A DNA stretch of 45,427 nucleotides from Phycisphaerae bacterium (lineage in GTDB: Bacteria; Planctomycetota; Phycisphaerae; JAAYCJ01). Below the pieces are notes generated by a model. The model made no database searches. It saw nothing but the letters and a program-made list of their open reading frames with translations, and was not told the DNA's origin. The stretch is from contig JAAYCJ010000223.1 in assembly GCA_012729815.1 (NCBI GenBank), positions 1 through 45,427 on the forward strand, read 5' to 3'. The position numbers and the translations under genes are program-made. Positions 24,770-33,882 of the stretch are shown one piece after another (within the stretch, counting starts at the first letter, position 1; every line of letters starts with the position of its first letter).

Positions 24770-25547
24770 TCAGCATCTGCGCCGCGGCAGGGCCAGCCCG
24801 CCCAGCAACAGAATCGCCAGCGTCGCCGGTTCCGGCGTGATCACGAACGCCATGTCCAGCGAAGCCTGGGTCAGCGGATCCCGCAGTTCCTGCCAGACCG
24901 GAGGCTGGCCGTCCACGATTTCGCGGTAGACCGCATCATCGTTCCAGTGGTTCAGCGTCGTTTTCCAGCCGATGCGTTTGCCCATCTCGATGGCCGCCGG
25001 AGTCAGCTTGTAGCTGAACTCCAGCCAGTAAACCGTGCCTTCGATCTGGTAGAACGCCTCGGTCGGATCGATAAGGAAATTCCACTGGTAGACCCCGGTG
25101 TGATCCTCCTCGAGCACGAGGCTCGCCAGAGGATCATACCAGCCCTGAACGCCCTCGCCCCATGGCCGCACGCTGAACGTCCCGATTGCCGGGTCCAGTT
25201 GCCAGTCGTGGTGCCACAGCATCGCTCCGGGCATGCTGTAGAGGGGACCTGCGCCGTCCGGGTCCGGGATGTCCGCGTAAATCGCCGTGTGGATGAATTC
25301 AAGGTCGCTCGGCAACAGCGCCACGTCGCCCTTGTAGGACGTCCAGATGTGGAAGTCCGTGATCGGACCGGTTCCGCCGCAGAGGAAATCATCGGCCAGA
25401 CCGGCGTAGTACGTGGCCCGCACATCCCAGCCGTTCATGTCCGGCATCTGAGGATAGTGCATTTTGTGACTCGATCGGATCCCAATCCGCGGCGGCGAAG
25501 CTCGCGGCCAGCAGCAGGCACACACCTGCCACCATCAAACGGTTCAT
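24770..25547 (-). pseudogene. PEP-CTERM exosortase-substrate protein, frameshifted after the signal peptide
   Basis: Translation from ATG 25547 (TAGGAGGAGG just upstream) gives the signal peptide MNRLMVAGVCLLLAASFAAA and then DWDPIES. The homologous continuation HKMHYPQMPDMNGWDVRATYY is in another frame from about 25470, so one extra base or two missing bases lie near 25471-25480. From there about 230 residues run open to a C-terminal PEP-CTERM sorting signal: VITPEPAT, a hydrophobic stretch LAILLLGGLAL and PRRRC. Such proteins are cleaved by exosortase and exported to the surface or matrix. The family is common in planctomycetes. The intact promoter side, strong SD and terminator suggest a very recent mutation, an assembly error or programmed shifting rather than old decay. 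Confidence 0.75.
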
Positions 25548-25971
25548 GTGCCTCCTCCTAGAAAGGAAAACCCACACCCAACTCGACGCGTATCTCGGCT
25601 CTCGTCTCCCCGCCCTTCGACCGTCGCGGACCTCGGATCGGCCGCGTCAGGTACAAGCCCCGATGCCGCCAGTCGATCCTCGGTCCACGCCGTCGAAGAA
25701 GCAGTCAATCCGGTTGATGCGATCACTGCGCCGAAAGGCACCCTGATTGCGCAGTACGCGCCGGATCATGCCCACACAGGACCTTCCCTGGCCGTCGATT
25801 ATCCTGAAAGCCCACCCTCAGGATGTTGTCGCCTCACGCTGTTTCCCCGCATAAAGAGATCGCAAATCAGATACAAACTACCGCGTCGGTCGGAGCTTGT
25901 CAATGGAAATCTCTGGCGCCCAACCCGCTTCGGCCGCCTGTTTTTTGTTGAACCCGCCCATGAGCAAGGGT
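25548..25971. other. 424-bp divergent intergenic region without recognised gene
   Basis: It lies between the PEP-CTERM gene (minus) and a lipoprotein gene (plus). One weak hairpin is visible, ATCCTGA/TCAGGAT (25802-25808 and 25819-25825). Short frames through the region have no start signals or recognisable motifs. I see no clear promoter pair. Confidence 0.4.
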
Positions 25972-25983
25972 ATGATCTTGCCC

Positions 25984-26592
25984 ATGAGAATAATCCTTGC
26001 GACTACAGTTGCATCATTTTTGCTGATAATCACGGGTTGCTCCCGCTGCGAGGGCACCGACTGGACGGCCGGCGTCGAGAAGCCGGAAGTCGTCATTCCC
26101 AAAGCCGAGATCGACCTGGTCTGGGACGAGGTGCTCGACGTGCTCCGCGAGCACTACTTCGAGCCGGACTTCCAGAACCGCCGGGCTGGGATCATCCTGA
26201 GCCATCCGGAGGTCTCCCAGCAGCCGTTCGAGTTCTGGCGGGCCGACGCCCGTGGATGGTGCCAGTGGGCTGAAAGCGCCCTGCACACCGTGCGCCGCCA
26301 GGTCGAGATCCAGTTCGTCCCAGCCGACGACCATTACGACCTGGACGTGCTGGTGCATGTCCAGCGAAAGAGTCAGTTGGAGCGGCAGGTCACCACCGCC
26401 TCGGGTACGCTGACGATCTTCCGGGACAACGTCCCGCTCTATACCGGCCAGCGTCTCAAGGAAGGGGACGGGGTGCACTGGGTCGATCTGGGGCGGGATG
26501 AGCGGCTGGAGCGGTATCTGCTGGAGCGGATCATCCGCCGGATCAGTTTCGAGCCGGAAAGCCTGAGCGCCGTCGACCAGACCGCCGACTGA
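25984..26592 (+). CDS. Predicted lipoprotein, 202 aa
   Basis: The start at 25984 gives MRIILATTVASFLLIITGC, a lipoprotein signal with lipobox IITGC; an ATG four codons earlier (25972) is equally possible. The mature part has EIDLVWDEVLDVLREHYFEPDFQNRRAGII, then LHTVRRQVEIQFVPADDHYDLDVLVHVQRKSQLE and ERYLLERIIRRISFEPE. This resembles small planctomycete envelope lipoproteins of unknown role. It is the first of three same-strand genes leading to purH, with gaps of 80 and 24 bp. Confidence 0.75.
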   Translation: MRIILATTVASFLLIITGCSRCEGTDWTAGVEKPEVVIPKAEIDLVWDEVLDVLREHYFEPDFQNRRAGIILSHPEVSQQPFEFWRADARGWCQWAESALHTVRRQVEIQFVPADDHYDLDVLVHVQRKSQLERQVTTASGTLTIFRDNVPLYTGQRLKEGDGVHWVDLGRDERLERYLLERIIRRISFEPESLSAVDQTAD

Positions 26593-26672
26593 TCGGGTTC
26601 GTCGCAGCCGGTTGCTCGCTGTTCCGCCATCCAGGGTTCTGCCAGCTTTTCGATGCCGATGCCGACAAAATC

Positions 26673-26963
26673 ATGGCCTTGGATGCCAGTGAACAACCAG
26701 CCCCCGACGCCGAACCGCCCGATGAACTCCGGCGGATCGTCGAGGCCCTGACCGAGCAGGACAAGGTCCTGATCGTCTGCAACGAGGAATTCTACGGTGG
26801 GCGGTGGGACCTGCTGCGGCAGGACCTGCGGGACCGGCTCGAGGGCCGGCCGTACGTGCTGTCGCTCGGGCAGCGGATCAACGACGATCTGCAGCGGGCT
26901 GGGCGGCTCGAGGAAATCGAAACCAAATTCAACGTCAAACTCGCGGACCTGATCTCGCTTTAG
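26673..26963 (+). CDS. Conserved-looking small hypothetical protein, 96 aa
   Basis: The frame encodes a compact protein: DELRRIVEALTEQDKVLIVCNEEFYGGRWDLLRQDLRDRLEGRPYVLSLGQRI, then EEIETKFNVKLADLISL. Charged, helix-strand alternation and codon use look like a real gene. There is no strong SD before the ATG, so the start is uncertain. It lies between a lipoprotein gene and purH in apparent operon spacing. I do not recognise the family. Confidence 0.6.
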   Translation: MALDASEQPAPDAEPPDELRRIVEALTEQDKVLIVCNEEFYGGRWDLLRQDLRDRLEGRPYVLSLGQRINDDLQRAGRLEEIETKFNVKLADLISL

Positions 26964-26987
26964 GCCGCGGAACACGGAGGCACAACC

Positions 26988-28637
26988 ATGTCGCAAGTCC
27001 AGATCAAGACGGCCCTGCTCAGCGTGTACGACAAGACCGGCCTGATCGAGTTCGCCCGCGGGCTCGATCAACTCGGCATCCGGCTCCTGAGCACCGGCGG
27101 GACCTGCAAGGCCCTTCAGGACGCCGGCATTCCCGTCACGCCGGTCGAGGACGTCACGCAGTTTCCCGAAATGCTCGACGGCCGCGTCAAGACGCTGCAC
27201 CCGCGCATCCACGCGGGCATTCTGGCCAAGCGCGACAAGGAAACCCACCGCCAGGATTTGGCCAGGCACGGGATCGACACGATCGACCTGGTGTGCGTGA
27301 ACCTCTACCCGTTCGTGCAGGTGACCTCCGATCCGAACTGCACGTTCGAGAAGGCCATCGAGAATATCGACATCGGCGGCCCGACCATGGTGCGGGCCTC
27401 AGCCAAGAACCACAAGGACGTGCTGATCGTCACCTCGCCCGCCCAGTATCCGCTGGTGCTCCAGACGCTCAAGGAGAACGACCGGCGGGTCGATCCGACG
27501 ATGCGGCTCGGCTTTGCCCATCGGGCGTTCCGCATGACCGCGGAATACGACATCTATATTCAGGAATACCTCGGCGGGCAGGATCGCCCGGAGGCCGGTG
27601 AAACTTCGCCGTTTCCCGGCAAGCTGCTGGCCTCGTTCACCAAGGCCGGTCCGGACCTGCGCTACGGCGAGAATCCGCATCAGAAGTCGGCTTTGTACAT
27701 CGACGCCAGGGACGTGCCCACCGGCTGGGGCCATATCAAGCAGCTTGGCGGCAAGGAACTCTCGTACAACAACCTCGTCGACGCCAACGCCGCCCTCGAA
27801 CTGGTCATGGAGTTCACCGAGCCGGGCGTGTGCGTCATCAAGCACACCAACCCCTGCGGAGCCGCCGTCGACGCCGATATCGTCGAAGCCTACCGCCGGG
27901 CCTACCTGGGCGATCCCAACGCCGCGATGGGCGGCATCATCGCGGTCAACCGTCCGGTCGACGCCAAGCTCGCCGACGCCATCGTCAACAGCCTCCAGTA
28001 CTACGGCAAGGACGCCGGGGCCGGCGCGTTCTTCGCTGAGATCGTGATCGCTCCCGATTTCTCCGGCGACGCCTTCGAAGTGCTCACCACGAAAAAATCG
28101 TGGGGCAAGGACGTGCGGCTGCTGAAGGTCGAAGGCTGGGACGGCACGCCGCTCGCCGCCTTCGACGAAGCTGCGCTGGCCGGCTGGGACCTCAAGCGCC
28201 TTCGCGGCGCCCTGCTGGCCCAGACCCGCGACAACGAGAGCCTCAACGAATCGCAGTGGAAGGTGATGACCAAGACCAAGCCGACTGACGGTCAGATGCG
28301 CGATCTGCGGTTCGCCTGGCTGATCTGCAAGCACACCAAGAGCAACGCGATCGTCCTGGCCAAGGACGGCACGCTCGCCGGCACCGGCGCGGGCCAGATG
28401 TCGCGGGTCATGTCGACCAAGGTCGCAGCCGAGTTGGCCGGCGACCGTGCTGGCGGCTGCGTGCTGGCCTCCGACGCCTTCTTCCCCTTCCGCGACAGCA
28501 TCGACCAGGCCGCCAAGGTCGGCGTCAAAGCCATCGTCGAACCCGGCGGCTCGAAGCGCGACGACGAAGTCATCGCCGCCGCTGACGAACACAAGATCCC
28601 CCTGATCTTCACCGGCACCCGGCATTTCCGGCATTAG
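26988..28637 (+). CDS. purH: Bifunctional AICAR formyltransferase/IMP cyclohydrolase
   Basis: 549 residues. The N-terminal IMP cyclohydrolase (MGS-like) domain has ALLSVYDKTGLIEFARGL, LLSTGGTCKAL, RVKTLHPRIHAGIL and NLYPF. The formyltransferase domain from about residue 205 has DLRYGENPHQKSALY, KELSYNNLVDANAAL, VCVIKHTNPCGAA, and near the end TKSNAIVLAKDG, GAGQMSRV and DAFFPFRDSID. It catalyses the last two steps of IMP synthesis. CGGAGG lies seven bases before the ATG. It is the last gene of its group. Confidence 0.98.
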   Translation: MSQVQIKTALLSVYDKTGLIEFARGLDQLGIRLLSTGGTCKALQDAGIPVTPVEDVTQFPEMLDGRVKTLHPRIHAGILAKRDKETHRQDLARHGIDTIDLVCVNLYPFVQVTSDPNCTFEKAIENIDIGGPTMVRASAKNHKDVLIVTSPAQYPLVLQTLKENDRRVDPTMRLGFAHRAFRMTAEYDIYIQEYLGGQDRPEAGETSPFPGKLLASFTKAGPDLRYGENPHQKSALYIDARDVPTGWGHIKQLGGKELSYNNLVDANAALELVMEFTEPGVCVIKHTNPCGAAVDADIVEAYRRAYLGDPNAAMGGIIAVNRPVDAKLADAIVNSLQYYGKDAGAGAFFAEIVIAPDFSGDAFEVLTTKKSWGKDVRLLKVEGWDGTPLAAFDEAALAGWDLKRLRGALLAQTRDNESLNESQWKVMTKTKPTDGQMRDLRFAWLICKHTKSNAIVLAKDGTLAGTGAGQMSRVMSTKVAAELAGDRAGGCVLASDAFFPFRDSIDQAAKVGVKAIVEPGGSKRDDEVIAAADEHKIPLIFTGTRHFRH

Positions 28638-28659
28638 AATCTCGGGCGATCTATCTCCC

Positions 28660-28680
28660 GCAGAGACGCTGAGACGCGGA
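28660..28680. repeat. Short heptamer-type repeat downstream of purH
   Basis: The units gcagaga, cgctgag, acgcgga stand in register of seven. The words resemble the arm sequences of elements A and B. It is only three units, so it is weaker than the other arrays. Confidence 0.45.
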
Positions 28681-28689
28681 GATAAGTAG

Positions 28690-28710
28690 GGTGCGTCGTT
28701 TCGACGCACC
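28690..28710 (+). terminator. Hairpin downstream of purH
   Basis: GGTGCGTCG and CGACGCACC form a perfect 9-bp stem with loop TTT, 52 bp after the purH stop. It is followed by an A-rich rather than T-rich sequence, so classical intrinsic termination is not certain. Confidence 0.4.
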
Positions 28711-28738
28711 AGAAAAACTACCTGTGCTTCAGAACCCA

Positions 28739-28767
28739 TTGACGGATGCCGTTCGTGCGGTTATAGT
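28739..28767 (+). promoter_or_regulatory. sigma70-like promoter of the FCD regulator gene
   Basis: TTGACG (28739-28744), a 17-bp spacer and TATAGT (28762-28767) lie 43 bp upstream of the ATG. Both hexamers match consensus at five of six bases. Confidence 0.7.
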
Positions 28768-28789
28768 GGTTTACCAATTGGTTAACCAC
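28766..28789 (+). promoter_or_regulatory. 24-bp palindromic operator overlapping the -10
   Basis: The 24 bases from GTGGTTTACC to GGTTAACCAC form an inverted repeat with one mismatched pair, centred on CCAATTGG. It begins at the last two bases of the -10 and covers the expected transcription start. The position fits autorepression by the FadR/FCD-type regulator encoded immediately downstream. Confidence 0.7.
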
Positions 28790-28809
28790 TTGCGCAACCA
28801 GGAGATCGC

Positions 28810-29493
28810 ATGGTGGAAATGGCGATTGACAGCAGTGCTGAGCAGGCGTATCGGGCTGTTCTTAATCTGATTCACGCTGGAGATATCAGTTTTAATGATA
28901 TTATCAGTGAGCGGCGGCTGGCGGATCGGTTGGCGGTTGGGCGGTTGGCGGTGCGGACGGCGCTCAAGCGTCTGGAGGCGGAGGGGGTGGTCCTCTCGCG
29001 GCCGGGGGTTGGCACGCAGCTTTGCCGGATCGACGCCCAGGAGATGTGGGGGTGGCTGCAGTGGCGGGTGGCGGTGGAGTGCCAGGCCGCCCGGCTGGCC
29101 TGCGAGTTCATGACCCCGGATCAGGCCAAGCGGTTGATCGAGGCGGGACGGGTTCTGGATGAGGCGGTGCGTCGCGGCGAACCGGGCACTTCGCGGACCG
29201 ATGAGGGCTTTCACCTGCTGGTGGCCGAGTGCTCCGGCTGCGGACGGCTGCGCCACGAGTTGGGCCGGCTGGACATCTATCGGTTGAAGCTCTCGCGATG
29301 CGAAGCGGTGGAGGCGGCGGCCAAAACGCCGCCCGAGCCGCCGCCCGATCACCAGGCGGTGGCCCAAGCCGTCGCCTCGGGCGACGTGGCCGCAGCGGAA
29401 CGGACCATGCGGGCCCACCTCGAATGCAGCGGGACGATGTACGGTTTTGTTACCTGGCTCCGGGCCAAGTACGGCAAGGGCGCGACGTCTTGA
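28810..29493 (+). CDS. FCD-domain GntR-family (FadR subfamily) transcriptional regulator
   Basis: 227 residues. The N-terminal winged helix has ISERRLADRLAVGRLAVRTALKRLEAEGVVLSRPGVGT. The all-helical C-terminal FCD domain starts near residue 80 with QWRVAVECQAARLACE and has the metal/ligand residues DEGFHLLVAECSG and PDHQAVAQAVASGDVAAAERTMRAHLE. FCD regulators bind sugar acids or other carboxylates through a metal. AGGAG lies 7 bp before the ATG. It is the first gene of the operon running to about 35345, and its promoter carries a palindromic operator. The ligand is probably a uronate or keto-acid sugar. Confidence 0.92.
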   Translation: MVEMAIDSSAEQAYRAVLNLIHAGDISFNDIISERRLADRLAVGRLAVRTALKRLEAEGVVLSRPGVGTQLCRIDAQEMWGWLQWRVAVECQAARLACEFMTPDQAKRLIEAGRVLDEAVRRGEPGTSRTDEGFHLLVAECSGCGRLRHELGRLDIYRLKLSRCEAVEAAAKTPPEPPPDHQAVAQAVASGDVAAAERTMRAHLECSGTMYGFVTWLRAKYGKGATS

Positions 29494-29515
29494 TGGTTCT
29501 AAAGGACTGGTGCAA

Positions 29516-31069
29516 ATGAGCGGACCAAAGGACTTCGCCCAGGGCGAACGGGCGGTATCGGTGCGGGAGAGTCAGGGCCAGTGGACCCCGCTGGTGGACT
29601 GGTCCATGGTCTACCCGGGCAACCGCGGAGTCGATCGGCAGGGGCACTACGATCTCTACGACGGACCGGTGGGCGTCGCTCTGCGGGTCGAAGAAGGTCT
29701 CAAGACCGAGCCGTTGCTGGTGGCTCAGGACGACTGGGAAGGCGGCGGCTGCATCGAGTCGCTGAAAGTCTGGCGGGCCGACGGGCGGTACCACCTGCTG
29801 TACGCAGCCCACCCGGCTTCGAACCAGACCGCAGCCTCGTTGGGAGGTACCCGCGAGCCCGGTCTGGGCGGGATGGGCTACGCGGTCAGTGACGATGGTT
29901 ATCACTGGCAACGGCCGGAACTGGGCCAGGTGGAGTTCCGCGGCTCGCGCCAGAACAACAGGCTGGCCGACGCTCCGACCGGTGGGCCGTGCATCGACCC
30001 AGCGGGTCGGCCGGAGGAACGTTTCAAAGCCATCGGTCAGGAAGGGGCCAACTTCGATCCGGAGACCAACGAGCGCCTCAGCGGCGAAGAGGCCTATCGG
30101 CGATTTGAAGCCATGGAGTACGGCGGCCCTTCGTATGACGGCCCGAAGGTGGTCAGCCGGCACTGGATCTCCGGCTGGGTCTCGCCGGATGGCATTCATT
30201 GGCAAAAGCTGCCCGAACCCCTGGCCGACATGCCCGCCGACAGCTCCAATGCCGCCCATTACGATGAAAAGAGCGGCGAATACTTCGCCTATCTCCGTGT
30301 GGGCGGCATGGGCCGACGGGCCATCGGCTTGTCGAGAACGAAGGATTTCTGGCACTGGCCCGCCGCCAAAGTCATCTACACGCCCGATCCGCAGGACGAG
30401 CCGGACGTCTCGTTCTACGCGGGCGATTTTTTCCGCTATCCGGGTTGCGACGACTTGTTCGGCATGTTCGTTCAGATCTATCACCAGGTCACCGATCACT
30501 GCGACACCCAGATCGCTTTCAGCCGTGACGGCGAAATCTGGCACCGGCCGCAGCGCCGCGCCGTTATTCCCGTCGGTCCGCCCGAGGGCCGCGAGTCTTG
30601 TCAGGTTCGCGCGTTCGGCGGCCTGGTCGAACTACCCGACGGTTACTGGGCGGTGCCGTATCGCGGCGAGTCGTGGCTGCACAACTCGCGCGGCGTGATG
30701 CCCCAGCGGCCGGGCGAGATCCGCTTTGCCCGCTGGCGGCCGAACCGGTTCTGCGGGGTCGAGGCCGACGCGGAAGGGCGGTTCACCATCGCCACCGTCG
30801 GCCGCAGGCGCAATGAGCTGCGGTTGAACTACCGCTGCAAGCCCGGCGGCTGGGTCGCGGTGGAACTGATCCGGGCCATCCCGTCGCGCCTGCACCCGGA
30901 CGCCGATCCGATCGCCGGTTTTTCCTTCGCCGAGTGCGATCGCCTGACCGGCGACAGCGAGGACCAGGTGGTCCGCTGGGCTGGGCGCAGCGACCTTTCC
31001 GGTGTCGGCGAGACGGAGGCGATCCGCATCCGGGCGTTTACCGCGAAGGTGTTCGCCTTTTCCGTCTGA
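29516..31069 (+). CDS. Five-bladed beta-propeller glycosidase-like protein (GH32/GH43 clan-like)
   Basis: Start ATG 29516 with AAAGGA upstream. No signal peptide, so probably cytoplasmic, 517 residues. Blade-type repeats are visible: WRADGRYHLLYAA, GYAVSDDGYHWQRPELG, GWVSPDGIHWQKLPEP, YDEKSGEYFAYLRVGG and IAFSRDGEIWHRP. These 'S.DG..W' bladelets are typical of fructosidase/arabinanase-like propellers. A C-terminal beta-sandwich (VEADAEGRFTIATVGRRRNELRLNYRC) follows. The catalytic acids cannot be assigned by eye. It lies 22 bp after the FCD regulator and 5 bp before the FAD oxidoreductase. Confidence 0.8.
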   Translation: MSGPKDFAQGERAVSVRESQGQWTPLVDWSMVYPGNRGVDRQGHYDLYDGPVGVALRVEEGLKTEPLLVAQDDWEGGGCIESLKVWRADGRYHLLYAAHPASNQTAASLGGTREPGLGGMGYAVSDDGYHWQRPELGQVEFRGSRQNNRLADAPTGGPCIDPAGRPEERFKAIGQEGANFDPETNERLSGEEAYRRFEAMEYGGPSYDGPKVVSRHWISGWVSPDGIHWQKLPEPLADMPADSSNAAHYDEKSGEYFAYLRVGGMGRRAIGLSRTKDFWHWPAAKVIYTPDPQDEPDVSFYAGDFFRYPGCDDLFGMFVQIYHQVTDHCDTQIAFSRDGEIWHRPQRRAVIPVGPPEGRESCQVRAFGGLVELPDGYWAVPYRGESWLHNSRGVMPQRPGEIRFARWRPNRFCGVEADAEGRFTIATVGRRRNELRLNYRCKPGGWVAVELIRAIPSRLHPDADPIAGFSFAECDRLTGDSEDQVVRWAGRSDLSGVGETEAIRIRAFTAKVFAFSV

Positions 31070-31074
31070 CCAAT

Positions 31075-32379
31075 ATGCGAGCGGCGTACATGACCATGAC
31101 CGACCATGAATGTGATGTGATGGTAATTGGCGGCGGCATGGCCGGGACAGCCGCGGCGATCGCCGCGGCGCGAGGCGGGGCCCGCACGGTGCTGATCGAG
31201 TCCGCCTCGGCCCTGGGCGGGATGGGCACGTGCGGCCTGGTGCCTGCGCTCGCTCCGTACAACTACAACGACCCCCACGGCCCGCCGTGGATTCGCGGCT
31301 TGGCGTGGGAATTCGTCGAACGCCTCGACCGGGCCGACGCCCTGCTGGGGTTGGGCCCGAACCAGTGGTGGAAGCTGTTCGACAAGGAAAAGGCCAAGCT
31401 CGTGCTCGACCGGATGGCCCTTGAGGCGGGCGTACGGGTGCGGTTTTTCACCACGTTCTTCGAGGCCCAGGTACGCAGCCGCCGCGTCGAGTCGATCCTG
31501 ACCGCGAGCAAGGCGGGTCCCGAACGGTGGAAGGCGAAGATCGTCATCGACGCCACCGGTGACGCGGACCTGTGCGCCGCAGCCGGGGCGGCGGTGGAGG
31601 TCGCCGAAACGCCCATGCCTCCCACCTACTGCTTCACCGTCGGCAACATCGACCGCGCCCGCCTCGGCGATCCCAAGCGAGTGAATGAGGCCCTGGTCCG
31701 CGGCAAACGCGAGGGACGCCTGCGCAACCCCGAGGACCATCGCGGCGAAAAGGACATCTTCGGCCCCGACGTGATGGTGTTCAATTACAACCACGTCTAC
31801 GACGTGGACTGCCTCGACCCCGACGACCTGACGCGGGCGACCATCGAGGGACGCGAGACGGCATACGAACTGCTCGATTACCTCAAGGATACGGTACCGG
31901 GTTTCGAGCGGGCCCGGATCGTGAATCTGGCGTCGCTGCTGGGGGTGCGGGAAACGCGGCGGATAGTCGGCGACTTTCGCCTGACCGGCCGGGCCTACTT
32001 CGAGTCGCACCGCCACGAGGACGACGTGTGCGTCTACGACTACGCGATTGACCTTCACGCCTCACGTCCGACCGCTGAGGAACGCGAGGAATACTACGAG
32101 CTCTACTACAACCGCCGGACTCGGCCGGGCGAGGTCTACGGCATCCCCTTCCGGTCGTTGCGGCCGGCCGACCTTGACAACGTGCTGGCCGCCGGGCGGT
32201 GCATAAGCTGCGATCGTCAGATGCTGGCCTCGCTTCGCGTGATGCCGACGTGCCTGGCCACCGGCGAAGCGGCGGGCGCCGCGGCGGCGATCGCGACGAC
32301 GGAAAACGAAGCCCTGCGGGACGTTTCATCCGCCAGGCTTCAGGACGCCTTACGATCGAACGGGGCCTACATTCCCTGA
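31075..32379 (+). CDS. FAD-dependent oxidoreductase (PF12831-like)
   Basis: 434 residues from ATG 31075; later ATGs at 31090 and 31096 are possible. The dinucleotide fold CDVMVIGGGMAGTAAAIAAARGGARTVLIES is followed by LGGMGTCGLVPAL, a substrate-binding insertion and a second FAD-contact region GRCISCDRQMLASLRVMPTCLATGEAAGAAAA. This is the layout of FAD_oxidored proteins frequent in sugar-degradation clusters of PVC bacteria. A role in oxidising a sugar or sugar acid released by the neighbouring hydrolase-like proteins is inference. It shares an operon with the genes at 29516 and 32394 (14-bp gap). Confidence 0.9.
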   Translation: MRAAYMTMTDHECDVMVIGGGMAGTAAAIAAARGGARTVLIESASALGGMGTCGLVPALAPYNYNDPHGPPWIRGLAWEFVERLDRADALLGLGPNQWWKLFDKEKAKLVLDRMALEAGVRVRFFTTFFEAQVRSRRVESILTASKAGPERWKAKIVIDATGDADLCAAAGAAVEVAETPMPPTYCFTVGNIDRARLGDPKRVNEALVRGKREGRLRNPEDHRGEKDIFGPDVMVFNYNHVYDVDCLDPDDLTRATIEGRETAYELLDYLKDTVPGFERARIVNLASLLGVRETRRIVGDFRLTGRAYFESHRHEDDVCVYDYAIDLHASRPTAEEREEYYELYYNRRTRPGEVYGIPFRSLRPADLDNVLAAGRCISCDRQMLASLRVMPTCLATGEAAGAAAAIATTENEALRDVSSARLQDALRSNGAYIP

Positions 32380-32393
32380 CGGGAGCCAAGACG

Positions 32394-33848
32394 ATGGCCA
32401 ACTTCACCACCGACCACTGCGATCCGAACCTTCACCTGTTTGTCGACGATGTGGAGGTTCGACAGATCTGGGGCTTGCGTCGCCGTTTGGCTGCGGTCTC
32501 CAACTCGCCCGAACCGATCATGCATCCCGGCGGGCCCGAAGCCCCATGGGAGGATGGCCGGATGTTCTGCCCGTATGTCAGTTCGGTCGTACCCGATCCA
32601 CGGACCGGGCGGCTGCGGATGTACTACTGGTGCTTCGGCAACCACACCGAGATGGACCCGCGCGACTATCCGTCGGCAGTCATGGCCTGCGTCGCTGAGT
32701 CCGACGACGGCCTGCACTGGCAACGCCCGAATCTGGGTTTGGTCGAGTGGCGCGGCTCGAAGGACAACAACATCTTCCTGACCGGCGATCTGCTGGCCCA
32801 GGGCGACCCGGACGCGATCCACGACCTTCGCGGCGCGGTGCTGCTCGATCCGTCCGACCCTCAGCGGCCGTACCGGATGTTCGCGTGGGGGCAGCATCTG
32901 GAGGTATGGAACGATCAGCTCCCAGCGGCGCGGCTCGAGAAGCTCCGTGCCCTGACCGGCTATTACCTGCTCGAGTCGTCGGATGGCCTGACGTGGTCGC
33001 CGCCGCGAAAGATCCGCGACGGCGGCGACACCTACTCGGTGGTCTGGGACGGCCGCCGCCGGCTGTGGATGTGGGCCAACCGCATGACCGGCGATGGCAA
33101 CCGGCTCAACGAGTTTGTCCGGCTGATCGAAATCCTCGAAAGCCCGGACCTCGTTGGATGGACGCGCCACGGCCGCGCGATGGTGTTGGGCGAGGAGGCC
33201 AACTTCGGGCTCTCGTGGCAGCATTGGGGCATGTTGCCGTTCAACTATGGCGATCAATACCTGGCTTTTCTGGGTGTCTCCAACGAGCAGGCGCAAGGGA
33301 TCGAGATCGTCCTGGCCGCCAGTCGCGATGGGCGCGACTATCACTTGCCGGTCGGCAAGCAGCGGTTCCTGCCGGTCGGCGAGTTGGGCGATTGGAACGG
33401 CGAAACGCTGAACGTCTCGCTGAACCCGCCGGTCCGCTGCGGCGACCGACTTTGCATCTACTACACCGCCCGCAACTCGGATCGGTACGGCCGGGCCACC
33501 GCCCACAACTACCTGGGCGTTGCCTCGTTGGCGGTCGACCGCTTCGTGGCCCTCTCCGCCCACCATCCGGGGTTCGTGCTGACCGAGCCGATCGAGGTGA
33601 CCGCACCGCGGCTGCTGGTCAATATGCAGAACACCTACGGCTTTGTGCAGGTGGAGGTGCGCGACGAGGAGAACCGGCCGATCGACGGTTACACAGCCGC
33701 CGATTGTCCAAAGATGCAGGAACGTAGCGTGGCCGTTCCGGTGCGATGGAACCGCAAGGATGATCTGGGCGAACTGGTCGGGCGGCGCTGCTGCCTGAAG
33801 TTCAGCGTCGCCGACGCCGAGTTGTACAGCTTCCGTTTCGTCGGATGA
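32394..33848 (+). CDS. Second beta-propeller glycosidase-like protein
   Basis: 484 residues from ATG 32394 (GGGAG upstream); the frame upstream of this overlaps the FAD oxidoreductase and is not used. Propeller words are CVAESDDGLHWQRPNLGLVEWRGSKDNN, YLLESSDGLTWSPPRKI and IVLAASRDGRDYHLP, with YTARNSDRYGR. The C-terminal sandwich contains NTYGFVQVEVRDEENRPIDGYTAADC. It is clearly a paralog of the 29516 protein (shared WQRPNLGxVEWRGS words). No signal peptide is seen. The specificity is unknown. Confidence 0.8.
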   Translation: MANFTTDHCDPNLHLFVDDVEVRQIWGLRRRLAAVSNSPEPIMHPGGPEAPWEDGRMFCPYVSSVVPDPRTGRLRMYYWCFGNHTEMDPRDYPSAVMACVAESDDGLHWQRPNLGLVEWRGSKDNNIFLTGDLLAQGDPDAIHDLRGAVLLDPSDPQRPYRMFAWGQHLEVWNDQLPAARLEKLRALTGYYLLESSDGLTWSPPRKIRDGGDTYSVVWDGRRRLWMWANRMTGDGNRLNEFVRLIEILESPDLVGWTRHGRAMVLGEEANFGLSWQHWGMLPFNYGDQYLAFLGVSNEQAQGIEIVLAASRDGRDYHLPVGKQRFLPVGELGDWNGETLNVSLNPPVRCGDRLCIYYTARNSDRYGRATAHNYLGVASLAVDRFVALSAHHPGFVLTEPIEVTAPRLLVNMQNTYGFVQVEVRDEENRPIDGYTAADCPKMQERSVAVPVRWNRKDDLGELVGRRCCLKFSVADAELYSFRFVG

Positions 33849-33882
33849 ACGTAGTCGCCGTCGGCACAGGAGAATCAACCAC

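Noticed and set aside
25544-25741. A 65-codon minus-strand frame upstream of the PEP-CTERM gene
   Set aside because: GTG start without SD, no recognisable motif, and it overlaps the 5' end of the PEP-CTERM gene.
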